From positions 26,396 through 90,395 of the IMG/VR virus record IMGVR_UViG_3300023175_001370: a stretch of DNA of 64,000 nt; one strand, 5' to 3'. The first letter of the stretch is position 1; each line of letters begins with the position of its first letter. Positions 32,825 to 42,345 of the stretch are shown one piece after another. This DNA is from a virus. The notes under the pieces were generated by a model, which saw only the letters and a list, made by a program, of their open reading frames with translations, had not been told where the DNA came from and did no database searches. Both the position numbers and the translations under genes were made by a program.

Positions 32825-33902
32825 ACCAAACATCGATGTTTCTTATTCGACCTATGTCTTCTGTATACTTAATTAACTTTTTATGATATTTTACATCATA
32901 AGTTTTACCTGTTACAATTTTATAAAGTTCATCACACTTATCTTGTAAATTACTATAGTTGCTTCTTATATAGTCTATACCTTCTACAGAACGCTCTCTG
33001 GCTCTCTCAGACATTGCCCTGGTACTAAAGTGTTTTGGGTTACTACATTCTAAAAATACTATTTTAGTTCTAGGCACACGTTCTTTAAATTCAGAGAACC
33101 ATGGTGCCCAACTACTAAATGATATTAAATTATAAGGTTGTGTAACTATATTGATATTCATATCATCACATAATTCTTCTTCGATAGCCGAGTCTATATT
33201 TGATTGTATAATATTCCAATCTGCAGGATAACGTATAAATTCAACAATAGGACCAGACGCATCTAAACTTAGTGTAACACATAATCTTTTAAATAATGGT
33301 TTATATTTGCGTAAGAACGGTAACATGCGTGTAGCATTTGTTGTAACCCACAATTCAACATTACTAGCGTCATGTTCTGCTATAAAGCTATCTAAAAATT
33401 CTATACATTTTGGATCAATTGTAGGTTCACCACCTGCAACTTTAAGAACTCTTAATTTTCCTAAATCTGCTACTGGAACATTCACTGTACTATTTTGATA
33501 TCCCGGTGAAACGTCTTTGAAATACTCTTCCATTTCTGGATTAGTTTTAATAAAACTTTCTATCTTACTACTGTCTAATGGTGAACACATATTACATTGT
33601 AGATTACAATAATTACTTGTGCGTATATCCGCATATACTGGCATAAAACTGTGACCATCCCAATCACTTGCGAATGATTCACGGTATCGATCAAAACTTT
33701 TTCTTAGTGTACTCTTACCATAACGTTCACGTTCCCAACATGTTTCACAGTTAGGCGTTTGTTCTTGTTCTTCTATATCCTGTACAGCGTCTTTATAATC
33801 ATACTCCATTGGATCATATGTTGTTCTATATTGACAACACGGAGAGATACGATTATTATTAGTACGATAGAATATACCTATATATGGCGCGGCACATTTC
33901 AT
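32793..33902 (-). CDS. twitch-type radical SAM protein (group I, short N-terminus)
   Basis: A 369-residue protein. The N-terminal auxiliary part is shortened (Cys3, PCC at 22-23, CETC at 52 and 55), then the core YCNLQCNMC (Cys99, 103, 106) and VAGGEPTIDP. Compared with the other group I members the segment between CC and CxxC is about 20 residues shorter. It overlaps the convergent gene at 31550 by 32 bases at its 3' end and the upstream SGNH-like gene by 4 bases (ATGA). Confidence 0.85.
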   Translation of the reverse strand: MKCAAPYIGIFYRTNNNRISPCCQYRTTYDPMEYDYKDAVQDIEEQEQTPNCETCWERERYGKSTLRKSFDRYRESFASDWDGHSFMPVYADIRTSNYCNLQCNMCSPLDSSKIESFIKTNPEMEEYFKDVSPGYQNSTVNVPVADLGKLRVLKVAGGEPTIDPKCIEFLDSFIAEHDASNVELWVTTNATRMLPFLRKYKPLFKRLCVTLSLDASGPIVEFIRYPADWNIIQSNIDSAIEEELCDDMNINIVTQPYNLISFSSWAPWFSEFKERVPRTKIVFLECSNPKHFSTRAMSERARERSVEGIDYIRSNYSNLQDKCDELYKIVTGKTYDVKYHKKLIKYTEDIGRIRNIDVWSIDPSFEYLK

Positions 33903-34615
33903 ACTAGACCTCTAGGTTTTAAAAAATCCTTTTCGATCCAATCTGCTACTCGTAAACAACCTTCTACTGTAAAGTGACTAGCTGAATCAGCAGAATATTT
34001 TTTAAAGTCATCACCAAACATTGTTTCTATACAATGTATTGGCTCTGCACTGTTATATTGATGTTCTGCTCCGCTTACACTGTCTTTGTGTTCAAAGCAT
34101 AAATCTACTTCACGGTTAATTCTATCTGCTAGTGGTTGAAAATTAATCTTATGCTGATGACTATTTACATTTTCAAAATATGATTGTACCCATTCTATAT
34201 AATCAGGAGCGATACCAGGTAAGTTTGTTAAGTCTTTTGGTCTATTACCCGTAAATATACCATGAGTAGTTAACCAGGCGCTACTAGCAAATACACAATC
34301 TTTTTCTAATAAATCGTTATCAAAGAATGTATAGTTATCTGAACGTTTTACAGTATACTTTTTCCAGTCAAACACTTCTGGCCATAAAGTAATTCTGAAT
34401 GGAGTAGTAAGTTGAAATATCACAGCGTCTGGATTCATTTCTTGTAATAATATACTGTATAAGAAATATTGAAATTGTACACTACTACCGCCTTTACTCA
34501 AATCTATAAAATTTAAGTGTGGATGTCTTTTGCTTAGTTGCCAACTCCAGCTTTCTTCGTATGGAGCTTTAAACCCTTGTGTGTAGCTACAGCCAAAAAC
34601 TAATATATCAGGCAT
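33899..34615 (-). CDS. SGNH-hydrolase-like protein
   Basis: A 238-residue protein. DILVFGCSYTQGFKAPYEESWSWQLS is the block I region of the SGNH/GDSL fold, with the nucleophile Ser in GCSYTxG; IDLSKGGSSVQFQYF corresponds to block II, and SHFTVEGCLRVADWI near the end carries the candidate catalytic His. Such proteins hydrolyse or transfer acyl groups on sugars or lipids; in glycan loci they often deacetylate. It is one of four similar genes here (38143, 43986, 47592). Overlaps both flanking radical SAM genes by 4 to 8 bases. Confidence 0.7.
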   Translation of the reverse strand: MPDILVFGCSYTQGFKAPYEESWSWQLSKRHPHLNFIDLSKGGSSVQFQYFLYSILLQEMNPDAVIFQLTTPFRITLWPEVFDWKKYTVKRSDNYTFFDNDLLEKDCVFASSAWLTTHGIFTGNRPKDLTNLPGIAPDYIEWVQSYFENVNSHQHKINFQPLADRINREVDLCFEHKDSVSGAEHQYNSAEPIHCIETMFGDDFKKYSADSASHFTVEGCLRVADWIEKDFLKPRGLV

Positions 34616-35702
34616 AATTTATCTCATTATGATACGCACGATTTTTGGCACAAGTTCTAATACAACGACTAATATGTTTATTATGTCTTGGATCAAAACT
34701 GTCTGCTAGTGTCTGTAGATAGTAATCAGTGTTTAATACTTCTTCAATACTATGTTTATTTAAATCGTTCCAACCTTCAGGGAAAGAACTATACTTATCT
34801 AGTATACCATCTTTATTTTTAAAAGCACTATCCCACAAGAAACAACAAGGCCATAGAGTACTATTAGCACTTACAAATATTTCTTTATCATGGTAAAACT
34901 TACAGTTAATACTATCAACAACTTCTTTTAGTTTTTGTTCATCTATACTCTTTGGTTCTTCTGTATACGCTTCAATAAATTTGTCAAGTTCTTTTACAAC
35001 AGCCACTTTACTGTGTTCTTTAGCACCAGTAGTCGTAATTGTCTTTTCTTCTGTAACAACTTTCTTTTTTTCATGGTCTTTCTTTTTAATTTTTGCAACC
35101 CAATCATGGTAAGTATTTCTCATACCTGTACGAGTGGCAAATCTAAAGTCAAGTTCTTCAGCACGTTTCTTTGCTGCTTCTACTTCATGTTCATTGTGGT
35201 CAAATACGATATAGATCCAACTAGCTTCAGCACGACCACCCGTACTGTGTCCACCATCGCTATATGCCTGCATATTTCTATCTATAACATCGTAGACTGT
35301 ATTGACACGATAGATGTAATTTGTTTCCATTCCGTCTACACAGAAATGAACCTTAAGCCTGTCTCGGTCATACGTACCACCTAGCACACCTAGCTCATAC
35401 CACCAGTCTGCGCTATTACGCCCACCGTTTGTAGAATAGTGTACATAACCGCCATTTTCTAATAACCATTTAGTTATAGCCATACAATCTGGGTTTACAA
35501 TAGGATCACCCAATACACCGCACAATTTAAATATCTTGTTTTCAATATGTCTACGATCTGGAAACCAAGTTTTAATTTGTTCAATTGACAGATTTCGCGG
35601 TTGTAATATATCTAAGTTTTGTGTTCTAGCACAACCCGGACATGCTGCGTTACAGTCACTAGTAATCTCTAACTCAACTCTTTTTATTTCATCTATATTC
35701 AT
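34608..35702 (-). CDS. radical SAM/SPASM protein (group II)
   Basis: A 364-residue protein. TSDCNAACPGC holds Cys17, 21, 24. KLCGVLGDPIVNPD replaces the GGEP motif with the same CGxxGDP form as its paralogue at 37058. A HNEHEVEAAKKRAEEL block and a charged insert (AKIKKKDHEKKKVVTEEK) precede a SPASM-like SANSTLWPCCFLWD and the final RCIRTC pair. Start at 35702 behind a bidirectional late promoter element. Confidence 0.83.
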   Translation of the reverse strand: MNIDEIKRVELEITSDCNAACPGCARTQNLDILQPRNLSIEQIKTWFPDRRHIENKIFKLCGVLGDPIVNPDCMAITKWLLENGGYVHYSTNGGRNSADWWYELGVLGGTYDRDRLKVHFCVDGMETNYIYRVNTVYDVIDRNMQAYSDGGHSTGGRAEASWIYIVFDHNEHEVEAAKKRAEELDFRFATRTGMRNTYHDWVAKIKKKDHEKKKVVTEEKTITTTGAKEHSKVAVVKELDKFIEAYTEEPKSIDEQKLKEVVDSINCKFYHDKEIFVSANSTLWPCCFLWDSAFKNKDGILDKYSSFPEGWNDLNKHSIEEVLNTDYYLQTLADSFDPRHNKHISRCIRTCAKNRAYHNEINYA

Positions 35703-35726
35703 TGTATTATATACTCACTTAATTAT

Positions 35727-35742
35727 GATAAATATATTTATG
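35727..35742. promoter_or_regulatory. bidirectional T4-type late promoter, palindromic
   Basis: GATAAATA (35727-35734, rightwards) is immediately followed by TATTTATG, i.e. CATAAATA read leftwards (35735-35742). The two abutting elements form a near-perfect palindrome between the divergent radical SAM genes at 35702 and 35740. The rightward ATG (35740) begins 5 bases after the rightward element and lies inside the leftward one. Confidence 0.6.
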
Positions 35743-37065
35743 CAAAAGTCAATTGATAAAAGATACGAACAGCACGTAGAAGTAACAAAAAAGTACGGTA
35801 GTAATTTTTGTGCTAGTCCTTGGAATAGTTTCCACGAGGGACCACAAGGATTGGTTAGTACATGCTGTAAATCAAGGGTTCCAATAGGTTGGAGTACAAA
35901 AGAGACATTTGAAGAAATGTACAATAGTGACCACGCTAAAAGTGTACGTGCTGCATTCTTACAAAACAAAAGACATCCACAATGTAAAGCATGTTGGTTA
36001 CAAGAACAAAAAGGCGATCCAGCTCTTAACAGAATAATGGGCAATGCTAACGCAGAGTTAGATGATTTAGAAACTCTAATTAATGCGACAGATGAGGATG
36101 GCACACTACATGAGCATAAGCCGTATTGGTTAGATTTTTTATGGACAAATAAATGTAACTTTGCGTGTTTAGGTTGTACACCGGAACTTAGTACTACTAT
36201 TAACAACAACTACAAAAAAGAATTTGCTATCTTAAACGGTAATGATCCAGAAAACTATTTTAGTCATATGGACAATTGGAAAAATGACGGTAAAAAGAAA
36301 GTACAGTATGTACTGGATCATGCTGATACTATAAAAGATATACACTTAAATGGCGGTGAACCATGGTTAGCTGAAGAAACATATGAATTATTGGATGCTC
36401 TTCTAAAACGTGGACTACACAAGAAAATATTCATATGGAGTCATACAAACGGTAGTATTACAAAAAGCTACAAAGGCGTTGATATTATTTCAGAATACTT
36501 AGTACATTGGGGCGATAACGCCAAAGTTATAATGAGTAGTGATGGCCACGGAGAAAAGGGTGAATATATTCGTTGGGGATATAAAGACAATAAATGGTTA
36601 GAAACCTATAATAAAGTCCGTGATGCAGGTTTAGTACTCAATATACAAACATGTTGGAATGTATATAATGCTCTTACAATAGATGAATTAGGCGAATGGT
36701 ATATAGATAATTGCCCACCAGACGATAATGAAAATAGACTTAAAATTGTTGATGGTAGTTTAACTATATGGAATAACTTAACAACATCACCCGACATGCT
36801 TTTATACATTCCTGAATTGGCAGAGAAGGCAAAGGATGCCGCCGAAAGATCATTGAAATCAGGTAAACATCCATCATCATGGAAGTATACATTGCCTAGA
36901 TGGATTGATTGGCTTAATAAAGATGACCCCGAACACACAACTAATACAAAAAATCTTAAATCTTGGTATGATGGTACAGTATTAATAGATAATAAACGTA
37001 GAACAGATTTGTGTAAAACATTCCCTGAATTAACTCCGCTTTATGATAAAGCAAAGTCTATTTAA
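35740..37065 (+). CDS. twitch-type radical SAM protein, inverted within the minus-strand block (group I)
   Basis: A 441-residue protein. The frame is open upstream to 35536, but the ATG at 35740 gives the family start; NFCASPWNS (Cys24), STCC (42-43), CKAC (82, 85) form the N-terminal auxiliary set and KCNFACLGC (139, 143, 146) is the core, with LNGGEPWLAEE. Its 3' end overlaps the convergent gene at 37058 by 8 bases. Like the gene at 31550 it appears to be expressed late and leaderless. Unknown substrate. Confidence 0.85.
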   Translation: MQKSIDKRYEQHVEVTKKYGSNFCASPWNSFHEGPQGLVSTCCKSRVPIGWSTKETFEEMYNSDHAKSVRAAFLQNKRHPQCKACWLQEQKGDPALNRIMGNANAELDDLETLINATDEDGTLHEHKPYWLDFLWTNKCNFACLGCTPELSTTINNNYKKEFAILNGNDPENYFSHMDNWKNDGKKKVQYVLDHADTIKDIHLNGGEPWLAEETYELLDALLKRGLHKKIFIWSHTNGSITKSYKGVDIISEYLVHWGDNAKVIMSSDGHGEKGEYIRWGYKDNKWLETYNKVRDAGLVLNIQTCWNVYNALTIDELGEWYIDNCPPDDNENRLKIVDGSLTIWNNLTTSPDMLLYIPELAEKAKDAAERSLKSGKHPSSWKYTLPRWIDWLNKDDPEHTTNTKNLKSWYDGTVLIDNKRRTDLCKTFPELTPLYDKAKSI

Positions 37066-38143
37066 ATTGCTCACCAAATGGATCAAATTCACTTCCACAT
37101 TTCATAGAACATACACCCAGTTTACCATCTGATAAGCTGGGTTTATTCCAACTGTCTACGATACCATCAAGTAATTTACCGTTCATTACTTCTTCTATAG
37201 AATTATCTAGTAAACTGATAGCATCTTTACCTCCAGATGCATCAATATGATCCCAAATTTGTTCTACACGATAGTCTTTATGCCACCACTTGTACATACG
37301 CCCAGCAGTCCAACAACAAGGCATCAGTAAGCCTTCCGCAGTGACAAAGATTTCTTTCTTTTCAATTGCTTTACAATTTATACTACACTTATCATAGTAA
37401 TCACGCATACTGCCGTATGACTTTTCTATTTCTTTTTGTTTTAGAAGTGCTAGATTCTGATTTTCTTCGCTAGTAGGTTTTTTGATTTCAGTAGTTTTTT
37501 CACCTTTACGATTTTGTGCTTGATGTGAATCTTTTTGTGTTTCACCACTTGCTACAATAAATCTACCAGACTTTTTCTTTTGAAATCTTTCACATCCCCA
37601 CTCATTAGCAAGTGCTTCAGCTTCTTCTACTTGATGTTCATTGTGAGCAAATATTATATAGTCCCATCTTGCTCTACCTCCGGCGTCTATGAACGCCTTC
37701 ATGTTGCGTTCTACGTTAGGCCAGACAACATTCTGCCTGTATAGATGATTAGTGTCACTAAGACCATCCACGCTGAAAATAACAGTGCCCATTCTACCAA
37801 AGACTTGGGCAAGTTCACGCCACCACGTTTCATCTTTTGCTCCTGCATTTGTATTCATTGAGAGCCACATGTCTTTGTTGTGTTCTCTAAAGTATTTAAA
37901 TATTTCAAGTGTATCTCTAGCAACAATAGGATCTCCTAAGTTGCCACACATATACATAGTATCTAATTGTTGAATAAATTCAACTGGAAAAATACGCTTA
38001 CAATCTTCTAAACTTAGTTCAGCATTAGTGATGTGTTTATTATCAGGTCCGCCGTTTTCGTTACGGTCACACATAGGACATGCTGCTTGACAACGTTGTG
38101 TAACTTCTAAGTGTACCATTTTTATATCATCATAGTTATACAT
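37058..38143 (-). CDS. radical SAM/SPASM protein (group II)
   Basis: A 361-residue protein. TQRCQAACPMC gives Cys18, 22, 25 and MYMCGNLGDPIVARD takes the place of GGEP, as in the gene at 34608. FAHNEHQVEEAEALANEWG is the shared block; the charged segment with KKKSGRF and TTEIKKP follows, then a SPASM-like TAEGLLMPCCWTAGR. The C-terminus has CSMKC. The ATG overlaps the stop of the SGNH-like gene by one base. Confidence 0.83.
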   Translation of the reverse strand: MYNYDDIKMVHLEVTQRCQAACPMCDRNENGGPDNKHITNAELSLEDCKRIFPVEFIQQLDTMYMCGNLGDPIVARDTLEIFKYFREHNKDMWLSMNTNAGAKDETWWRELAQVFGRMGTVIFSVDGLSDTNHLYRQNVVWPNVERNMKAFIDAGGRARWDYIIFAHNEHQVEEAEALANEWGCERFQKKKSGRFIVASGETQKDSHQAQNRKGEKTTEIKKPTSEENQNLALLKQKEIEKSYGSMRDYYDKCSINCKAIEKKEIFVTAEGLLMPCCWTAGRMYKWWHKDYRVEQIWDHIDASGGKDAISLLDNSIEEVMNGKLLDGIVDSWNKPSLSDGKLGVCSMKCGSEFDPFGEQFK

Positions 38144-38952
38144 TATGTTAATACTTTCATTATATCATCTACTAAGTAATTATCAATTATATTCTTCTGA
38201 CCGGTAATACCTAAATGACAACCATCATCTGTCCAATGGTTATCTAATATTCCTTCTTTTTTTACAGAAAAATCAAAAGTATCAAGTGTTTCACAATCAT
38301 CATATCCAAACCATTCAAAGATTTTAAAAGGCACTTTACTTTTTTCTAATAACTTACGAGAATATAATAATAACGATAAATTAGATTGTACAGAATACCA
38401 ATTTCCGATGTCTCCGACATGACATGACATATATTCTGAATATGTTTCTGTCACCCATTTAAGCAAATTATTATTGTTTTCAATCATGTGATATATCATT
38501 CCTGCATTTAGCCAAACACCGCCCAAATCTTTATCTATTTTTCCGAAAACATCTTCACCGTTATTTTTTCCTCTTAGTGTAAAGTAGTTTCTTTTAGTTC
38601 TATCATCTCCCCTAGTAAGATTTTCATCAATTATCATTCCAATATTAGATATTGCATACATAAACTTTTCAATATCTGTTATTAAACCAATTCTATTTGG
38701 TACAGTTGCTTGAAAAACTACATAATCTACTCTTTCGTGTTTTAGATGTTGTTCTATCATCATACACTGTGTAGGTACACTATTACAGAAAAAAGATGTA
38801 TCATATATATTAAAATCTTTTAATCCTCTTTCTGTCAATGTATCATACAACAAATGACCAAATCTCAAGTCTAATATATTTGGATCTAGTTCATCGTCTG
38901 AATATACTCCTCTAATAAAACTACATCCAACGAGTAGTATATTTTTATTCAT
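38143..38952 (-). CDS. SGNH-hydrolase-like protein
   Basis: A 269-residue protein. The N-terminus NKNILLVGCSFIRGVYSD carries the GCSF nucleophile block, and DDGCHLGITGQKNI near the C-terminus carries the DxxH-like acid/base block. Middle regions DTSFFCNSVPTQ and VVFQATVPNRIGLI match the same fold as the other three SGNH-like genes. Function may be sugar or lipid O-deacylation or acyl transfer; the sequence shows no signal peptide, so it acts in the cytoplasm. Confidence 0.68.
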   Translation of the reverse strand: MNKNILLVGCSFIRGVYSDDELDPNILDLRFGHLLYDTLTERGLKDFNIYDTSFFCNSVPTQCMMIEQHLKHERVDYVVFQATVPNRIGLITDIEKFMYAISNIGMIIDENLTRGDDRTKRNYFTLRGKNNGEDVFGKIDKDLGGVWLNAGMIYHMIENNNNLLKWVTETYSEYMSCHVGDIGNWYSVQSNLSLLLYSRKLLEKSKVPFKIFEWFGYDDCETLDTFDFSVKKEGILDNHWTDDGCHLGITGQKNIIDNYLVDDIMKVLT

Positions 38953-40259
38953 TACTTGTAACCTATTTTCATAAATCTCTTATATTGTGGTAATACTAAT
39001 TCACCTTCGAATAGAGTTTCTTTCATTTTTACGCTTTTACTAAACTGCTTTAGTGTTTTAAAAGAATTTACATGTTCTTCAATATCTACAAAATTATTAT
39101 TCTGAAGTATAATTAATTTTCCATCTGGTATATTATTATACCATTCATCAAAGTTTTCAATATGTTCACTACTTGTGTTAATTATAGTATCAGGATTGTC
39201 TTTAAGTTTTACAACAGCATCATTTGCAATCGTTTCATAATACATATTACCGATAGAACCGTCGCTAGGTGCTGGGTTTTTTGACCATTTGAATTTCATA
39301 ATATCTAATGTACTTGCCTTAAAACGCCAATCTTCTAATAACCATTTCTTATTAAATGTCTCTGCTATGTTAGCACAAGTAGGATCAATATCAAAACTTC
39401 TTATCTTTTCAATCTTAATTCCGCTTTCAAATAACATTGTAGCAAGCGTACCATACCATCCTGCGCATAGGAATACTATTCCTAAATCTACATCTAATTT
39501 AGAAACTTCTTCAACTAACCACATCTTACTTTTTATCTGACCTCTACTCAAACAATCAGTATTGATTTCTATATCATTCAAATAAAAATATTTTAAAGCA
39601 TCCACAAATTGTACGTCTTTATATCTTTTGATAATATCCCACAATTTGTTGGTATTATCTTCTAAAAGTAATTTACGCAAATCATGGTCTTCTAATAATC
39701 TAAAGACACTATGTAAGTTTTTTTCTAATACTGCTTTTCTTAAATCATCTGTTTTTCTATCATCAGTATCTACAAATCTAAAAATACTATGTACATTCTT
39801 ATCACACACGCTGTTTTTTAAACCAGAATAATAGTCAGGTAATAATCTAAACAAACTATATAAATTGTCCTCTGCCACCGCCTTTTTTAAATCTTCTAGT
39901 TTATTATAATGTTTTTCTTCTTCTAATAGTCTGAAAATACTTCTTATATTTTTTTCAATAACTGCTTTTCTAAGTTCATCGAACTGCGCAGGTAATAGTC
40001 TAAAAATACTGTGTCTATTTTCTTCTACAACTGCTTTACGCAGGTCATCATAATCATCTGGAAGTAATCTAAAAATACTATGCAGATTTTCTTCAATAAC
40101 AGCTTTGCGCAATTCGTCTGCATATAAGTTAGTTTTTTCTAATAGTTTGAATATACTAGACATATCTTTATCAATATATGCCCGTCTAAGTAGAGGAAAT
40201 TCTTCTACTTCAGGATATAGTATTTCAAATCTATCTAATAATTCAAAAGTTTCTAACAT
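38952..40259 (-). CDS. methyltransferase-like protein with eight N-terminal helical repeats
   Basis: A 435-residue two-part protein. Residues 23-215 are eight repeats of 21-28 residues, with the core ELRKAVIEENLHSIFRLL, each probably two short helices. Residues 230-435 resemble a class I methyltransferase-like domain: LGIVFLCAGWYGTLATML in the position of motif I, KIRSFDIDPTCANIAE, WRFKASTLDI and an end FMKIGYK. The C-terminal half is similar throughout to the protein at 40259. Repeat units are closely alike, so they are likely recent. Function unknown. Confidence 0.65.
   Translation of the reverse strand: MLETFELLDRFEILYPEVEEFPLLRRAYIDKDMSSIFKLLEKTNLYADELRKAVIEENLHSIFRLLPDDYDDLRKAVVEENRHSIFRLLPAQFDELRKAVIEKNIRSIFRLLEEEKHYNKLEDLKKAVAEDNLYSLFRLLPDYYSGLKNSVCDKNVHSIFRFVDTDDRKTDDLRKAVLEKNLHSVFRLLEDHDLRKLLLEDNTNKLWDIIKRYKDVQFVDALKYFYLNDIEINTDCLSRGQIKSKMWLVEEVSKLDVDLGIVFLCAGWYGTLATMLFESGIKIEKIRSFDIDPTCANIAETFNKKWLLEDWRFKASTLDIMKFKWSKNPAPSDGSIGNMYYETIANDAVVKLKDNPDTIINTSSEHIENFDEWYNNIPDGKLIILQNNNFVDIEEHVNSFKTLKQFSKSVKMKETLFEGELVLPQYKRFMKIGYK
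39615..40193 (-). repeat. eight-unit coding repeat
   Basis: Tandem units of about 69 bases (21-28 codons) encode LRKAVxEENxHSIFRLL-type modules. Units 2, 3 and 5 are exactly 23 codons, while unit 4 is 28, unit 6 is 26 and unit 7 is 21. The DNA copies differ in many third positions. Confidence 0.85.
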
Positions 40260-41200
40260 TATTTGTATCCTATTTTCATAAAGTAATATTTTTTATCGAC
40301 TTGTATAACACCAGTATATACTTCGTAGTTCATTTCAAACTTACGATTGAATGCTTGTGAGCTGGAGAATGGTCTTGGTACATCACCAGTTTCACCGACT
40401 ACAACTACTCTGCGCATATCTGGTATCATATCCCACCATGCTTCATATTTTTCTAAGTAACTAATATTAGGATTGATCAAAGTTCCAGGTATTTCTTTGA
40501 ATGGGTTAGATATAGTACCGTCTGGAAGAACAGTAGAGAATACATTTTCATCATAACCAATATTAAATATATCTTGTGTTGTTGCCTTAAATCTCCAATC
40601 TTGTAATAATTCATTTGACATCATTTCATCAGCCAAAAACTGTCCAGATCCGTGAATATCAAAAGAACGAATATTTTCAAACCTAAGTTTCGTGTCTAGC
40701 ATCATGGCACCCAGTAACCCCATGCCGCCGCCTAATAGATACACAGTACCGATATACTTTTCTCCAAATGAATGGAACAAATGTTGAATAATCCATGTGT
40801 TAATTCTAGCACTTTCTTTTGTTAAGAAAGAACCCATATCGACATTGGGGAAGTGATAGATAATCTTTTTTAATCTATCCGAAAGATTATCTTTATCTTG
40901 TGGCGTATAATAAGTTAAAAAGTCCATAGCACTACGATAGTTACCTAATTGTTGAGCAACATTAACTTGTGAATACTGTTCTACCATTTCTTGGTAATTA
41001 TAATGTTCTAAAAGCGGAGTACCGATAACTTCAGGAAAATTTTCTGCTATAGTTATTGTAGCTCCTGCTGCTGCACTCTCTGTTTCATCTTCTATAGTAA
41101 GCGTTGGATCTACTCCTACACTATCATATAGGTCTTGATTTGATTTGACTGATGTTTTTCTACGTCTGTTTTTATCAATCATTCTAATTTTTTTAACCAT
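40259..41200 (-). CDS. methyltransferase-like protein
   Basis: A 313-residue protein lacking the repeats of its neighbour. The shared domain shows YIGTVYLLGGGMGLLGAMML (motif I-like glycine run), NIRSFDIHGSGQFLADEM, DWRFKATTQDIFNIGYDE and an end YYFMKIGYK. Its first 90 residues are charged and low-complexity, with KKIRMIDKNRRRKTS at the start. It overlaps the upstream gene by 8 bases. The common end with the gene at 38952 indicates a duplication. Substrate unknown. Confidence 0.62.
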   Translation of the reverse strand: MVKKIRMIDKNRRRKTSVKSNQDLYDSVGVDPTLTIEDETESAAAGATITIAENFPEVIGTPLLEHYNYQEMVEQYSQVNVAQQLGNYRSAMDFLTYYTPQDKDNLSDRLKKIIYHFPNVDMGSFLTKESARINTWIIQHLFHSFGEKYIGTVYLLGGGMGLLGAMMLDTKLRFENIRSFDIHGSGQFLADEMMSNELLQDWRFKATTQDIFNIGYDENVFSTVLPDGTISNPFKEIPGTLINPNISYLEKYEAWWDMIPDMRRVVVVGETGDVPRPFSSSQAFNRKFEMNYEVYTGVIQVDKKYYFMKIGYK

Positions 41201-42293
41201 TGTTTTCTTCCTTGAACTTTGTTTTTAACCAATCAAAATCATTTATAAGATTTAATTTATCTTGTTGGTTGTGAAATTTCTCACCATATTGTTTTCCAGA
41301 GTTTGCTCCCAATAAAGCAAATTCGCCCATGTGTCTGTCTTTTCCCACAGTACACCAAGTATCTAATCTAGTATTATTTTCTTCTTCTACACTACGATTA
41401 ATAATATTACTACTTAGCTTAACACATTCTCTAAAAGCACTCTTCCAAGTATTAAACGGATCAGTGTTAAATGTAGTATAGTTGGATACTGCATCCATAA
41501 TTCTGAATTTATCTGATATTGACGTAGTAAAATCTATGTTCCAATGGGTTGCTTGACGTAACAATTTAGTTGGAAATAGTTTCACGCCGCCATAACCATA
41601 TTCTAAATCATTGATCGGATTACGAGATTTCCAAACATGTACTGTTTCTCTATCCCATGGATCAGCATAATAATCAAATTCAAAATCCTCTACTATCTCA
41701 GCGTCTGCATCTACGACATAAAACATATCAGTTTCTACTATCTCAGATGCTACCTTGTGAGCATTAAAAATACCCTTAACACCACGAACTCTTTTTGCGT
41801 CTGGTTCCTTTTCTAAAAGTTTATGGTAATTTTCATCAGCAAAAGGTTCATTATAACTCAAATAAACAATATCATATTTTTTATCAACTGTAACATAATG
41901 AACATTACTTTTGTGTTCTTTGTAATGTCCTTTTTTAAAATACAAACTGTTATCAAAATCATCTAAGTCATAATTTTTGTGTATAAGTTTAACCCCAATA
42001 GACATTGAATAGTTATTTCTTAGATCCGTATACCAAACATGTGATAACTTATTATCCCAAACTTCAGGGATCATGTTCCAATTAAAATCATCGTTGACTT
42101 GTGTTTCAGGATCAATCACCCACATATATTCTGTATTACTCAACTTTTGTATTTTGGTCACTGCTTCTTTTATTTGATTGTTATCTGAAATTTTAACCAT
42201 GCGAACATTAGGCATTTTTTCCCTAATACGTTTGTACTTTGAAAATTCTTCTTTGCAATAATCAAGTGTTATAAAAAAACAATCGTAAGCCAT
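41193..42293 (-). CDS. GT-A-like glycosyltransferase, two-module
   Basis: A 366-residue protein with two similar halves. The second half, YDIVYLSYNEP, GVKGIFNAHKVASEIVETDMFYVVDADAEI (DxD at 195-197) and GYGGVKLFP, is nearly the same layout as the gene at 56261. The first half contains MWVIDPETQV, a related but eroded DxD region, so the protein looks like a fused duplication. Nucleotide-sugar transfer is inferred from the DxD and strand pattern. It lies behind a good sigma70 promoter at 42317-42345. Confidence 0.62.
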   Translation of the reverse strand: MAYDCFFITLDYCKEEFSKYKRIREKMPNVRMVKISDNNQIKEAVTKIQKLSNTEYMWVIDPETQVNDDFNWNMIPEVWDNKLSHVWYTDLRNNYSMSIGVKLIHKNYDLDDFDNSLYFKKGHYKEHKSNVHYVTVDKKYDIVYLSYNEPFADENYHKLLEKEPDAKRVRGVKGIFNAHKVASEIVETDMFYVVDADAEIVEDFEFDYYADPWDRETVHVWKSRNPINDLEYGYGGVKLFPTKLLRQATHWNIDFTTSISDKFRIMDAVSNYTTFNTDPFNTWKSAFRECVKLSSNIINRSVEEENNTRLDTWCTVGKDRHMGEFALLGANSGKQYGEKFHNQQDKLNLINDFDWLKTKFKEENNG

Positions 42294-42316
42294 AATTATC
42301 CATATATCTTTAACGT

Positions 42317-42345
42317 ATTATAACATATTAATCGTCACTTGTAAA
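42317..42345 (-). promoter_or_regulatory. sigma70-type promoter inside the minus-strand block
   Basis: Read leftwards: TTTACA (42345-42340), 17 bases, TATAAT (42322-42317), in the gap between the carbamoyltransferase and the gene at 42293. It would allow expression of the 21904-42293 part independently of the right-hand promoter. Confidence 0.7.

Noticed and set aside
34935-35384. 149-codon open frame on the plus strand
   Set aside because: It is antisense to the radical SAM gene at 34608 and is rich in Phe and Cys, as expected of a shadow frame.
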